From Azospirillum formosense (GTDB taxonomy: Bacteria > Pseudomonadota > Alphaproteobacteria > Azospirillales > Azospirillaceae): a stretch of 64,000 nt of DNA. The notes beneath the pieces were generated by a model, which saw only the letters and a list, made by a program, of their open reading frames with translations, was not told the origin of the DNA and did not search any database. The stretch spans positions 1,348,001 through 1,412,000 of the forward strand of contig NZ_CP159403.1 in assembly GCF_040500525.1 (NCBI RefSeq), given 5' to 3'. Both the position numbers and the translations under genes were made by a program. Position 1 is the stretch's first letter; each line of letters opens with the position of its first letter. Of the stretch, positions 17,161-26,279 are shown one piece after another.

Positions 17161-18834
17161 TCACTTCTCCCCGATGAAGCGGACCCAGGGAAAGTCCAGC
17201 ACGTCGAACCAGCGCACCCGCAACCCGTCCCTCCGCCGCTCCAGCGCGTCGAGCACCGCGAAGGGAGCCGCCTGATCCAGCATCCAGAACCCGCGCCCGT
17301 CGCGCAGGAAATTCCCGATGTAGGCCGCGGTCAGCGCCAGGAAGGCCCGCCCCGCCGGGGTCGGCTGGAACCCGGCGAAGCAGACGGTGACCTCCCGCGT
17401 CGGGCCGCGCCAGCGGGCGTCGCGCAGCAGCCCGACGTCGCTCCCTTCCAGCAGCGCCACCAACCCGTCCAGGCCCCCGGCCAGCGTGCAGTCGGCGTCC
17501 AGATGCAGCAGGGGCCGCCCCCAGCGCGTCATCAGCTGGTGCCAGCGCAGGAAGCGGATGCAGGCGTAATAGGTGGTGCGCCGATGGTCGTCCCACCCCG
17601 TGAAGTCCACCACCTCCCGGCTGGCGCCCAGCGGCAGGCGCTCCCGCCGCCGGGCAAGGTCGGCCAGGGTCTCCGGCGAGGGGTTCACGACATGGACATG
17701 AACGGCCACGCCGCCACCCGCCGCCTCCACCGAATCGAGTAGGCCCGTGGCGAAGCGCCGGTAATAGCCGTCGTCGCAGGACACCGCCAGCAACGGCCCG
17801 CGGCCAGCCGGCGGCTCGGCCAGCAACTCCAGCGGCGGAAAGGCACCAAGCAGCGAGTCGGCGTCGGGCAACCCGTCGAGCGCATTGGCCCCGGCGCGCA
17901 CCATCGACCACAGCCCCAGCTCGAAATCCGCCGCCACCTCGGCCGCGGTGAATCGCCGGGAGACGCGCCGCATGAAACGGGCGGCGAGGTCCGTCCGTCC
18001 CCGCCGGTAGAAGCGGTAGGCGACCACAGCCGCCGCCCGCGTGTCGCGCGGGTTGCGGCACAGGACCGTCATGGCGGTGCGGGCGGCGCGGTCCAGCAGC
18101 CATTCCGACGCCTGCCCGGCCTGGACGAGCGCCAGCGCCGCCCCGAGCAGCGCGTCCGCCGCCGCCCCGTGCCGCGGATCGGCGGCCAAGGCATGGGCCA
18201 GGGCGCCGACCGCGCGTTCCACCAAGTCCGGGTCGAGGCGCCGGGCGTGCGAAACGGGGCGGTCCAGCCCGGCGTCGGCGAGCGCGCTCACCGCGGCGTT
18301 GTGGAGCGCGTCGGGATGGGCGGGCGCCAGGGCAACCGCCTGCCGGCGCAGCCGCGCCGCGTCCTCCGTCAGGCCCAGCGCGGCCAGGGCGTTGGCGCGG
18401 TTGATGCGCGCCTCGGCAAAGTCGGGACGCCGGGTCAGCGCCAGGGCGAAGGCCGCCGCGGCGCCCGCCGCGTCCCCGCGCTCCAGCCGCAACGAACCCA
18501 GCGTGAAGGCGATCTGGGCATCGGCGGGGTCGAGCGCCGCCGCGCGGGCGAAGGCGCGCTCCGCCGCCTCGGGCTGCCCCGCCGCGCGCAGGGACCGCGC
18601 CAGATTGCCGAGGAAATCCGCGTCGCCCGGCAGCAGCGCCACGGCGCGGCGCAGCAGCGGAAGCGCCGCGCGCGGGCGTCCGCCCTGGCTTTCCAGGACG
18701 CCCAGCAGGTGAAGCGCGTCGGGATGGCCCGGCTGGCTGCGCAGGATGCTATGATAGAGGGGCCGGGCCGCGTCCAGCCGGCCCGCCTGATGGTGGCCGA
18801 CCGCGGCGGCCAGGGCATCCCGAAGTGTCACCAT
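17161..18834 (-). CDS. TPR protein with C-terminal glycosyltransferase-like domain
   Basis: A 557-residue protein. Residues about 1-160 are TPR repeats starting with HHQAGRLDAARPLYH, very like the N-terminus of the neighbouring GT41 gene. The C-terminal part (about 340-557) looks like a GT-A fold: a SCDDGYYRRF opening, and the LHLDADCTLAGGLDGL segment whose DAD would be the metal-binding DxD. It ends FPWVRFIGEK. The sugar and target are unknown. The ribosome site is weak. Confidence 0.8.
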   Translation of the reverse strand: MVTLRDALAAAVGHHQAGRLDAARPLYHSILRSQPGHPDALHLLGVLESQGGRPRAALPLLRRAVALLPGDADFLGNLARSLRAAGQPEAAERAFARAAALDPADAQIAFTLGSLRLERGDAAGAAAAFALALTRRPDFAEARINRANALAALGLTEDAARLRRQAVALAPAHPDALHNAAVSALADAGLDRPVSHARRLDPDLVERAVGALAHALAADPRHGAAADALLGAALALVQAGQASEWLLDRAARTAMTVLCRNPRDTRAAAVVAYRFYRRGRTDLAARFMRRVSRRFTAAEVAADFELGLWSMVRAGANALDGLPDADSLLGAFPPLELLAEPPAGRGPLLAVSCDDGYYRRFATGLLDSVEAAGGGVAVHVHVVNPSPETLADLARRRERLPLGASREVVDFTGWDDHRRTTYYACIRFLRWHQLMTRWGRPLLHLDADCTLAGGLDGLVALLEGSDVGLLRDARWRGPTREVTVCFAGFQPTPAGRAFLALTAAYIGNFLRDGRGFWMLDQAAPFAVLDALERRRDGLRVRWFDVLDFPWVRFIGEK

Positions 18835-18929
18835 GCCGCCTGTCTACACGCGCCGCCGGGCCGGAGTCCATGCGGCGCCGCGGTTGGGGGCGCCGCAAGT
18901 CGTCAATCGCCGTTGCTTAAGGAGAGACC

Positions 18930-19694
18930 ATGGCCGACCGGCCGCTCGTCAGCGTCATCACGCCAAGCTGGGGACGGGAGGACATCCTACCGCTGTGCCA
19001 CGCCCGCGTGCTGTCGCAGACCGTCCCCGACATCGAGTGGCTGGTGTTCGACGACAGCCCGCGCCCGTCCGCCTATCTCCAGCCGCTCGCCGGGCCGCGG
19101 CTGAAGTATTTCTACGCGCCGCGCCGCTACGCCATCGGGGAGAAGCGCAACATCCTGGCCGAGCACGCGCGCGGCGAGATCATCGTCCATTTCGACGACG
19201 ACGACTTCTACGCCCCCCACTATGTGGAGCGGCTGCTCGGCTGGCTGGAGGCGGGGCACGACGCCGTGACCCTGTCCGGCTGGTTCCTGCACAGCGCGGT
19301 GCACGGAACCTTCGGCTATTGGGACACGGCGCGCGGCGGCTCCCACCATCGCTGGGGCCGGACGACGCGCCGCTATGTCGAGGCGCCGGACACGCCGCCG
19401 TCCGAGGACAATCTGCTGGGCTACGGCTTCTCCTACGCCTACCGGCGGTCGGTGTGGGAGGCGGTGCGCTTCCCGCCGGTCAACGCCTGCGAGGACGCGC
19501 CGTTCATGAAGGGCGCGCGGGAGCGCTTCCGCGTCGCCGCCTTTCCGGACGCCGAGGGGCTGTGCCTGCACACACTGCACGCCCGCAGCACCAGCCTGTG
19601 CCTGCCGCAATACGAGCTGCCGCCCCTGCTGCTGGAGCGGCTGTTCGGCCCGGAGATCATGGCTTACAAGGGGGCAGGGGCGGGTCAGACCTGA
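18930..19694 (+). CDS. glycosyltransferase family 2
   Basis: A 254-residue GT-A enzyme. The nucleotide-sugar opening is VSVITPSWGREDIL, the metal-binding motif is the run HFDDDDFYAP near residue 90, and the acceptor loop has NACEDAPFMKG. The ribosome site AAGGAGA precedes the ATG. It diverges from the TPR gene, and it fits with surface polysaccharide or glycoprotein assembly. The last codons overlap a small gene on the other strand by 10 bases. Confidence 0.92.
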   Translation: MADRPLVSVITPSWGREDILPLCHARVLSQTVPDIEWLVFDDSPRPSAYLQPLAGPRLKYFYAPRRYAIGEKRNILAEHARGEIIVHFDDDDFYAPHYVERLLGWLEAGHDAVTLSGWFLHSAVHGTFGYWDTARGGSHHRWGRTTRRYVEAPDTPPSEDNLLGYGFSYAYRRSVWEAVRFPPVNACEDAPFMKGARERFRVAAFPDAEGLCLHTLHARSTSLCLPQYELPPLLLERLFGPEIMAYKGAGAGQT

Positions 19695-19918
19695 ACGTCG
19701 AGATACATGCCGCGGCGGTAATTGCGCGGCAGCGTCAGGATGCCGTTCACCAGAAGGCTGGCCAGTTCGCGGACGCTGGGAATGCGCTGGCGCCCGCCGC
19801 CGACCTGCTCCGCCCGGTTGCGGACACCGACCGAACCGGGCGACGCGACGCGCCCGCCGCCGACCTCGGAGCGGATCGGTTCGTTGGAGCGGTCACCGGT
19901 GCGTCGCGTTTCAACCAT
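19685..19918 (-). CDS. hypothetical protein (77 aa), uncertain
   Basis: A possible 77-residue basic protein without signal or motif (Arg/Gly-rich first half, ending NYRRGMYLDVQV). It converges on the GT2 gene with a 10-base overlap. No good ribosome site is visible upstream. I include it because no stronger reading exists there and its second half (PSVRELASLLVNGILTLPRNY) looks protein-like; it could equally be noise. Confidence 0.4.
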   Translation of the reverse strand: MVETRRTGDRSNEPIRSEVGGGRVASPGSVGVRNRAEQVGGGRQRIPSVRELASLLVNGILTLPRNYRRGMYLDVQV

Positions 19919-20211
19919 GCCGGATATCTACAGCAAAGGCCGCCCCACCGGCAAGGCGGAGCCGGCCGCGTCCAACCGTTGTCGCGCGGAAGCGTCGATA
20001 TCCCCCTCCCCTCCGGGGAGAGAGTGGTTAAGAGCCGGACAAGACCATCCCGATTCCCAACCGTCCCGTCGCTTGACAAACTGTTATATCACCGGTAACC
20101 GATGGGTCTCTAAACCTTACGGTTTGGATGGGAATGGGTGGTTCGGGGCGTCGGAGGGAAGTCCATAACAATAAGCGCCCCGATCCGCCTTTCCTCTCTC
20201 GGCGCAGCTCC
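19919..20211. other. intergenic region, no gene seen
   Basis: Nothing coding is convincing in this stretch. It contains TTGACA near 20071 but no good -10 partner, a short hairpin AAACC/GGTTT at about 20113-20126, and a truncated piece of the CCCTCCCC/GGGGAGAG repeat near 20000. Confidence 0.45.
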
Positions 20212-20418
20212 CTACCGCAGCCACGCCGTCAGCGCCGTCAGCGCGCTCAGCACCAGCACATAGAGCGCCAGATCGAACAGCGGCGGGTGCCAGACCCAGC
20301 CGTAGAACCCCACCGCCCGCAGGCCGCGCCGCAGCAGGCCCGAGACGAACCAGGCCGCGATCGCCAGGATCAGCAGCGGGGGGATGAACAGCCCGTAGAT
20401 GTCGATTTCGCCGATCAT
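20212..20418 (-). CDS. DUF1656 family inner-membrane protein (AaeX-like)
   Basis: A 68-residue protein with two hydrophobic helices and the family start MIGEIDIYGLFIPPLL. Such small proteins accompany FUSC/HlyD efflux pairs. Its ATG overlaps the FUSC stop codon (ATGA), so it is the last gene of the efflux operon. Confidence 0.92.
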   Translation of the reverse strand: MIGEIDIYGLFIPPLLILAIAAWFVSGLLRRGLRAVGFYGWVWHPPLFDLALYVLVLSALTALTAWLR

Positions 20419-22502
20419 GCGGTCACCGGTTCGCGGAGCGATTCGCTGGAGGATTCGGGGGCGGCGAAGGTCAGGTGGGGGAACAGCGCGCGGCGCAGCC
20501 CGGCGAGCGCGATCACCGCGCGGTCACGCTCCGCCGACTGCGGCTCCGCCGACAGATTGGACAGGGCCGCGTCCATCATCGGCAACACCTCCGCCGGGGG
20601 CGTGCCGAGGCGGCGGCTGGAGAGGCCGCGGAAATGCTGCCCGACCGCGCCCAGCAGCCGCGCCACATGGGGCGCCGCCGGGCCGCCCAGCGCGCGGCGG
20701 GCGCGCTGCAGCTCCGCCAGGTTCAGCCCGACGCGCAGGTCGTTCACCGCGTCCGCCGCGGCCAGATCCTGCTGCGGACCGGCGAGCGCCAGCCGGGAGG
20801 AGAGCAGCCCGACGCGGTCGAGCATCCGGTTCTCGAAGCTGCCCACGGGAATGCCCGAACGGGCGGCGGTCATCGCCGCGATCTCCCGCCAGCCGGCGCG
20901 GAGCAGGCGCCGGGCGCTCCAGGCGGCGCCGACCGAGCGGCAGAGCTGGGTGACCAGCAGCGCCGTGGTGATCCCGACCACCTGGGCCACGTTGCTGTTC
21001 AGGAAGGACGCGAAGTCCCCCGACCCGAGGTCGAGCAGGCTGAGCGAGCCGACCACCCCCATCAGCAGGGCCATCGCCTTGCCCATGGTCGCCGGGCGGG
21101 CGATGAAGACCCCCAGCGTCAGGAAGGTCGGGGCGAGGCCCAGAACGAGCATGGGGAAGCTGTCGAAGGACGGCAGCACCACCAGCAGGTAGAAGGCGGC
21201 CAGCGGCACCGAGAGCAGCGTGAAGACGAGGAACAGCCGGATGCCCGGCGCCGGGTCGTCCAGCGAGGCGAAGAAGCAGCAGAAGACCGCCGTCATCATC
21301 GCCGCCGTCGATCCCGACGACCAGCCGGTGCCGATCCAGAAGGCGCAGACCACCGCGATCCCGAGCAGCGCCGCGAAGCCCGACCACAGCGCCATGCCGG
21401 CGTCCAGATGGAAGACGTCGCGCGAGCGGCGGCGGGTCAGCGGGTCGAGGCGTTCCGGCAGGCTGCTCTTGCCGTCGCGGATGTGCGCCCGCAGGTCGCG
21501 GCAGTCCTGGTGGATGTCCACCAGCGACCGCAGGCGGGTGAGCAGGTTGAGAATCGTCACCTCCTTCCAGCCGGTGCCCTCGCCGATGGGCGGCGACAGC
21601 CGGGCGATTTCCGCACGCAGGCGGTCGGCGCCACGCTCGGCGTCGTCGCCCCCGGCCGGTTCGCCGGCCACCCAACGGTCGAGATCGGCCAGCAGGGCGG
21701 AGACCTCGGCGGGCAGCTGGCCGCGCAGGGCGTCCAGCCGGTCCTCGATGCCCGCGGTCAACGGCAGCAGATAGGCCATGCGGTCCTGCATCGCCCGCAC
21801 CGCCCGCGTCATCCAGCGCACCTCCGATGTGTCGTAGGGCAGGTGGGTCGCCATGACGCGCAGCTCGGTGATGTCGCGGGCAAGCCTCTGGCGCTCCTGC
21901 GCGTTGGCCACGCCCTCCGGCGCCGTCTCGCGCGACAGGGCCTCGCGCGTCCAGCGCTCCGCGTCGCGCAGCGTGGCGTCCAGCCGGCCGAGCAGCGCCG
22001 GCCCGACGCTCTGCGGGAAGACCACGCTGTGCACCACGGTGGCGCAGAGGATGCCGATCATGATCTCCTCGACGCGGGCCAGGCCGGTGTCGAAGATGGT
22101 CGAGGGGTCGGTCACCGCCGGGAAGCCGATCAGGCCGATGGTGTAGCCGGCCAGCATGAACAGATAGCTGCGCGGCGTGCGGTCGAGCAGCGAGATGAAC
22201 AGGCAGACCGCCACCCACAGGCCGAGCGCCAGGGTCAGGACCTCCGGCGAATCGGCCAGCGCCGGCACCAGGGCGATGGCCCCGGCGCAGCCCAGCGCCG
22301 TTCCGGCGACGCGGAAGACCGCCTTCGACCGCACCGCGCCCGACAGCGGGCCGGAGACGATGTAGGCGGTCGCCATCGCCCAGAAGGGCCGCGGCAGCCC
22401 CATGGAGAAGGCGATGTAGAGCGCCGCCATGGCCGCCGCGAAGGCCTTGGCCGAGAACAGCGCCTCGCTCAGCGAGACCAGCTTCATTGCGGGAGTCTTC
22501 AT
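20415..22502 (-). CDS. FUSC-family efflux transporter, AaeB-like
   Basis: A 695-residue membrane protein with two blocks of helices (about 16-180 and 370-510) separated by a soluble helical domain rich in charged residues, the AaeB/FUSC layout. It would export aromatic acids or drugs together with the membrane-fusion protein encoded upstream. The start ATG at 22502 overlaps the HlyD stop (ATGA). The export substrate is unknown. The operon order is marR-hlyD-FUSC-DUF1656. Confidence 0.93.
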   Translation of the reverse strand: MKTPAMKLVSLSEALFSAKAFAAAMAALYIAFSMGLPRPFWAMATAYIVSGPLSGAVRSKAVFRVAGTALGCAGAIALVPALADSPEVLTLALGLWVAVCLFISLLDRTPRSYLFMLAGYTIGLIGFPAVTDPSTIFDTGLARVEEIMIGILCATVVHSVVFPQSVGPALLGRLDATLRDAERWTREALSRETAPEGVANAQERQRLARDITELRVMATHLPYDTSEVRWMTRAVRAMQDRMAYLLPLTAGIEDRLDALRGQLPAEVSALLADLDRWVAGEPAGGDDAERGADRLRAEIARLSPPIGEGTGWKEVTILNLLTRLRSLVDIHQDCRDLRAHIRDGKSSLPERLDPLTRRRSRDVFHLDAGMALWSGFAALLGIAVVCAFWIGTGWSSGSTAAMMTAVFCCFFASLDDPAPGIRLFLVFTLLSVPLAAFYLLVVLPSFDSFPMLVLGLAPTFLTLGVFIARPATMGKAMALLMGVVGSLSLLDLGSGDFASFLNSNVAQVVGITTALLVTQLCRSVGAAWSARRLLRAGWREIAAMTAARSGIPVGSFENRMLDRVGLLSSRLALAGPQQDLAAADAVNDLRVGLNLAELQRARRALGGPAAPHVARLLGAVGQHFRGLSSRRLGTPPAEVLPMMDAALSNLSAEPQSAERDRAVIALAGLRRALFPHLTFAAPESSSESLREPVTA

Positions 22503-23404
22503 TTCCTAGCCACCCGCTCGGCGGGCGCCCCCTGCTCCGTCTCCCGCACCACCTCGACGGTCACGGTGCGCCCGGCGACGAGGTCGCGGGGGTCGGGGAC
22601 CTGCTCCAGCGCGACGCGCACGGGGATGCGCTGGGCCAGACGGACCCAGTTGAAGGTCGGGTTGACGTTGGGCAGCAGGCCGGTGCCTTCGGTGCGGTCG
22701 CGGTCGACGATGGCGTGGGTCACGCTGTCCACCCGGCCGGCCAGCCGCTCCGGCTCGCCCATGATGGTGACGCGGACCGGGTCGCCGACGCGGATGCGCG
22801 GCAGCTTGGTCTCCTCGAAATAGCCGACGACGTAGAAGGAGTGGCGGTCGATCACCGCGACCACCGGCTGGCCCGACGTCACGTAGTTGCCGGCCTTGAG
22901 CTGGAGGTTGGTGACGAAGCCGTCCACCGTCGCCCGCACCTCCGTCCGCTCCAGGTTGAAGCGGGCGAGGTCGAGCGCCGCCTCCATCTGGCGGGCGGCG
23001 GCGGCGGCCTTCGCCTGGGCGGAGACGACCTCCTGCCGCTGGGCGGTGGAGACGACATTGTTGCCGAGCTGCGCGTAGCGGTCGGCCTCGGCCTTGCGGA
23101 AGGACAGCTCTGCACGGGCGCTTTCCAGGTTGGCCTCGGCCTGGTCGACGGCGAGGCGGTAGCGGCTGGGGTCGACGACGAACAGGACGTCGCCCTTGCG
23201 GACCTCCTGGTTGTCGATGACCCGCACCTCGGTCACCAGACCGGCGACGTCGGAGGACACCTGCACCACGTCGGCCCGCACCCGCCCGTCGCGGGTCCAG
23301 GGCTCGTTCATGTAGTAATCCCACAGCCACCAGCCGCCGCCGACGGCGCCGAGCGTGATGACCAGCGTGACCGTGATCCGAATGAGGAGGGAGAAGAGTT
23401 TCAC
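22499..23404 (-). CDS. HlyD-family membrane-fusion subunit (AaeA/EmrA-like)
   Basis: A 301-residue periplasmic adaptor with one N-terminal membrane helix (about 7-27), the conserved WTRDGRVRADVVQVSSDVAG lipoyl entry, an alpha-hairpin of about 80 residues, and a barrel domain (YFEETKLPRIRVGDPVRV). It links the FUSC pump to an outer-membrane channel. It overlaps FUSC by 4 bases. Confidence 0.94.
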   Translation of the reverse strand: MKLFSLLIRITVTLVITLGAVGGGWWLWDYYMNEPWTRDGRVRADVVQVSSDVAGLVTEVRVIDNQEVRKGDVLFVVDPSRYRLAVDQAEANLESARAELSFRKAEADRYAQLGNNVVSTAQRQEVVSAQAKAAAAARQMEAALDLARFNLERTEVRATVDGFVTNLQLKAGNYVTSGQPVVAVIDRHSFYVVGYFEETKLPRIRVGDPVRVTIMGEPERLAGRVDSVTHAIVDRDRTEGTGLLPNVNPTFNWVRLAQRIPVRVALEQVPDPRDLVAGRTVTVEVVRETEQGAPAERVARK

Positions 23405-23494
23405 CGTGGTTCGTCCTTGCGCTCCACCGGCATGGCCGGGAGCGATCGTTCCATATCCCGCCGCTGCGGGACGCGCTGCTGTGTAGAACCCCCG

Positions 23495-23959
23495 TCAGCC
23501 CTTCATGGCTCGGGCGTTCGACTCAATCGCCGCCATGACGCGCACCGCGCCGGCGATCTCCGGGCCGGAGGCGCCCGCGAGCAGGCGGCGGCGCACGTCG
23601 TTCAGCGCGGCGTTCACGCGGGCCAGCAGGTCGCGGCCCTGGTCCGTCAGGTGCAGCGTCTTGGCCCGCCGGTCGTCCGGGGCCTCCCGCCGCTCGACCA
23701 GCTTCGCCGCCTCCAGGCTGTCGAGCAGCCGGACCAGCGACGGCCCCTCTACCCCCATCTCCTCGGCCAGCTCGCGCTGGCGCATTCCGTCGCCAAGTTC
23801 GTTGAGAAGCATCAGCGGCGAGATAACGGAGGAGGAAAAGCCGCTCTCCGCCAGCACCTTGTTCGCCTCCCGCCGCCACAGATGGGCGGCGCGGAACAGG
23901 TGGATGCCGAAGTTGGACGGAAAGTCCGGGGCGGGCGTGGACGGGTCGTTCGATTGCAT
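23495..23959 (-). CDS. MarR-family transcriptional regulator of the efflux operon
   Basis: A 154-residue regulator with the winged helix (MRQRELAEEMGVEGPSLVRLLDSLE, wing APDDRRAKTLHLTDQGR). It is the first gene of the efflux operon, 90 bases before the HlyD gene, and a perfect inverted repeat lies just upstream. It probably represses the operon until an aromatic ligand binds. Confidence 0.92.
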   Translation of the reverse strand: MQSNDPSTPAPDFPSNFGIHLFRAAHLWRREANKVLAESGFSSSVISPLMLLNELGDGMRQRELAEEMGVEGPSLVRLLDSLEAAKLVERREAPDDRRAKTLHLTDQGRDLLARVNAALNDVRRRLLAGASGPEIAGAVRVMAAIESNARAMKG

Positions 23960-23968
23960 GCCTATTTA

Positions 23969-23981
23969 ATAGCTTTGCTAT
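23969..23981 (-). promoter_or_regulatory. putative MarR operator
   Basis: The perfect inverted repeat ATAGC-TTT-GCTAT lies 10 bases upstream of the marR start in an AT-rich stretch, a typical place for autoregulation. Confidence 0.6.
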
Positions 23982-24016
23982 CTATTTCCGGCAAGGCGTC
24001 CCACCCCGCCACTCGG

Positions 24017-24916
24017 TCATTGCAGGCATGCGCGCATCCGCGGCGTCATGTGGTCGAGGAAGGCGCGGACCCGGTGCGGCACCCTTTCCCGCCCGGTGTA
24101 GACGGCGTGGATCTCCTCGCGGTCGACCAGCGCATCGTCGAGCACGCTGACCAGCCGCCCGGCGGCGAGGTCGTCGCGGATGTGATACTCGGCCAGCCGG
24201 GCCAGCCCCAGGCCGAGCAGGGCCATGTGGCGCACCGTCTCGCCGTTGTTGGCGACGATGCGCGTGTCGACCTCCCGGTCGACCAGCCGCCCACCGGACT
24301 TCAGCGGCCAGACCGCGGCGGCGCGGCGGAAGTTGAACCCCAGGCAGTCGTGGCGCTCCAGATCGGCGGCGCTCTCCGGCGTGCCCTTGCGCTCCAGATA
24401 GTCCGGCGAGGCCACGATGCGGCGCCGCACGTCGCCCAGCCGCACCGCCAGCAGCGCCGAATCGGACAGCCGCCCGGCGCGGAAGGCCACGTCGGCCCGC
24501 GCCGCGTAGAGGTCCACCACCTCGTCGGTCAGGGTCAGGTCCAGCCGGATGCCGGGATAGTCCCGCGTGAAGTCGGGCAGCAGCGGCAGCAGGCAATGCC
24601 GCCCGAACGGCACCGACACGCTGATGCGGATCGTCCCGGTGGGCGAGCGGGCGCCGCCCGCCACCTCCGCCTCCATGGCGTCGAGGTCGCCCAGCAGGCT
24701 TTCCGCCCGCTCGCGGTACAGTTCGCCCTCCGCGGTCAGGCGCAGCCGGCGGGTGGAGCGCTCGACCAGCCGCACGCCGAGCCGCTCCTCCAGCCGGGTC
24801 ACCAGCTTGGCGGTGGAGGACGGTGTCATGCCGACCTCGCGCCCGGCGGCGCTGAAGCTGCCCAGCGCCGCGACGCGCAGGAAGACCCTCATGTCCCAGG
24901 CGCGGCTGTCGCTCAT
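24017..24916 (-). CDS. LysR-family transcriptional regulator
   Basis: A 299-residue regulator with the N-terminal winged helix (DMRVFLRVAALGSFSAAGREVGM) and the type II periplasmic-binding-like effector domain. It belongs to the CrgA/DhcR-like branch (FRRAAAVWPLKSGG and ERVPHRVRAFLDHM). It is divergent from the MFS exporter and aldo-keto reductase genes, which it probably controls. Confidence 0.93.
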   Translation of the reverse strand: MSDSRAWDMRVFLRVAALGSFSAAGREVGMTPSSTAKLVTRLEERLGVRLVERSTRRLRLTAEGELYRERAESLLGDLDAMEAEVAGGARSPTGTIRISVSVPFGRHCLLPLLPDFTRDYPGIRLDLTLTDEVVDLYAARADVAFRAGRLSDSALLAVRLGDVRRRIVASPDYLERKGTPESAADLERHDCLGFNFRRAAAVWPLKSGGRLVDREVDTRIVANNGETVRHMALLGLGLARLAEYHIRDDLAAGRLVSVLDDALVDREEIHAVYTGRERVPHRVRAFLDHMTPRMRACLQ

Positions 24917-24938
24917 CGCACGGCCCTCTCATCGATCT

Positions 24939-24953
24939 TGTCATTCAATGACA
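24939..24953. promoter_or_regulatory. palindrome in the LysR/MFS divergent promoter region
   Basis: TGTCATT-C-AATGACA is a perfect palindrome with 7-base arms, 22 bases upstream of lysR and about 90 bases upstream of the MFS gene. It is the best candidate for the LysR binding site. Confidence 0.62.
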
Positions 24954-25044
24954 CAATCATGCGAAAACGGACGGCATTCCGCATCCCGGATTTTTGGCTC
25001 ATCTGATGCGTCCTGCACAGCCTGCATGGATGGAGCCTTCAGTC

Positions 25045-26238
25045 ATGCCACTCGCACTGCTGGCGCTGGCGATCAGCGCCTACGCCATCGGGACGACGGA
25101 ATTCGTCGTCGTCGGCCTGCTGCCGACCGTCGCCACCGACCTGAACGTCAGCCTGCCGATGGCCGGCATGGTGGTCAGCGTCTACGCGCTGGGCGTCACC
25201 GTCGGCGCCCCGGTCCTGACCGCGCTGACCGGCGGCCTGCGGCGCAAGCCGCTGCTGCTCGGCCTGATGGGCCTTTTCATCGCCGGCAACCTGCTGGCCG
25301 GCGTCAGCCCCAATTACGAGACGCTGCTGGCCGCCCGCGTGCTCAGCGCCTTCGCCCACGGCGTCTTCTTCTCGGTCGGCGCGACCATCGCCGCCGACCT
25401 CGTGCCCGAGGACAAGCGGGCCTCGGCCATCGCCATGATGTTCTCCGGCCTGACCATCGCCATCGTCACCGGCGTGCCGATGGGCACCTGGATCGGCCAG
25501 CATTTCGGCTGGCGCGCCACCTTCCTGGCGGTCTCCGCGCTGGGCGTGATCGGCGTGCTGGGCGTCGCGGCCCTCGTCCCGGCGAAGCTCAGCCAGCCGC
25601 CCGCCGCCGGGCTGGCCACGCAGGTCCGCGTGCTGGCCAAGCCGCGCCTGTTGCTGGCCTTCGCCATCACGGCGCTGGGCTATGGCGGGACCTTCGTCGC
25701 CTTCACCTATCTGGCGCCGATCCTGGAGACGATCACCGGCTTCTCCAGCGGCACGGTCAGCCTCGTCCTGGTGCTCTACGGGGCGGCCATCGCGGTCGGC
25801 AACATGGTGGGCGGCAAGGTCGCCAACCGCAACCCGGTCCGCGCGCTGGCGTGGCTGTTCGCCCTTCAGGCGGTCGTGCTGATCGTCTTCACCTTCACCG
25901 CCTCCAGCCCCGTCCCGGCGCTCGTCACGCTGGCCGGCATGGGCGCGCTGGCCTTCGCCAACGTGCCGGGGCTCCAGCTCTACGTCGTGCAGCTGGCGCA
26001 GCGCCACGCGCCGGGCGCGGTGGACGTCGCCTCCGCCCTGAACATCGCCGCCTTCAACCTGGGCATCGCCGCCGGCGCCTTCTTCGGCGGACGGGTGGTT
26101 GACAGCGCGCTCGGCCTCGCGGCAACGCCGTGGGTGGGTGGGCTGTTCGTGCTGGGTGGGCTGGCGCTGACCCTGCTCAGCGGCGCGCTGGACCGCAGGG
26201 ACGGGCGCCGCGGCGCCGCCGTCGCCCAGCCGGCTTGA
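25045..26238 (+). CDS. MFS transporter, AraJ/YdhP drug-efflux type
   Basis: A 397-residue 12-helix major-facilitator protein. The opening MPLALLALAISAYAIGTTEFVVVGLLP is the DHA1 AraJ-type signature, motif A region GGLRRKPLLL follows, and the second half begins near residue 200. The substrate is unknown. I chose the ATG at 25045, with GGAG about 10 bases upstream; an ATG at 25030 would add five residues. The gene is followed by an aldo-keto reductase. Confidence 0.92.
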   Translation: MPLALLALAISAYAIGTTEFVVVGLLPTVATDLNVSLPMAGMVVSVYALGVTVGAPVLTALTGGLRRKPLLLGLMGLFIAGNLLAGVSPNYETLLAARVLSAFAHGVFFSVGATIAADLVPEDKRASAIAMMFSGLTIAIVTGVPMGTWIGQHFGWRATFLAVSALGVIGVLGVAALVPAKLSQPPAAGLATQVRVLAKPRLLLAFAITALGYGGTFVAFTYLAPILETITGFSSGTVSLVLVLYGAAIAVGNMVGGKVANRNPVRALAWLFALQAVVLIVFTFTASSPVPALVTLAGMGALAFANVPGLQLYVVQLAQRHAPGAVDVASALNIAAFNLGIAAGAFFGGRVVDSALGLAATPWVGGLFVLGGLALTLLSGALDRRDGRRGAAVAQPA

Positions 26239-26279
26239 TGACAGTGAGAAGAACACCGCATTCGAGAGGATCGAGACCA

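Noticed and set aside
20071..20100. TTGACA-containing promoter in the intergenic region after the GT2 locus
   Set aside because: No good -10 at 16-18 bases and no gene follows it on that strand.
20475..22823. 782-codon plus-strand frame opposite FUSC
   Set aside because: Its composition is that of an antisense shadow; FUSC and HlyD motifs are on the minus strand.
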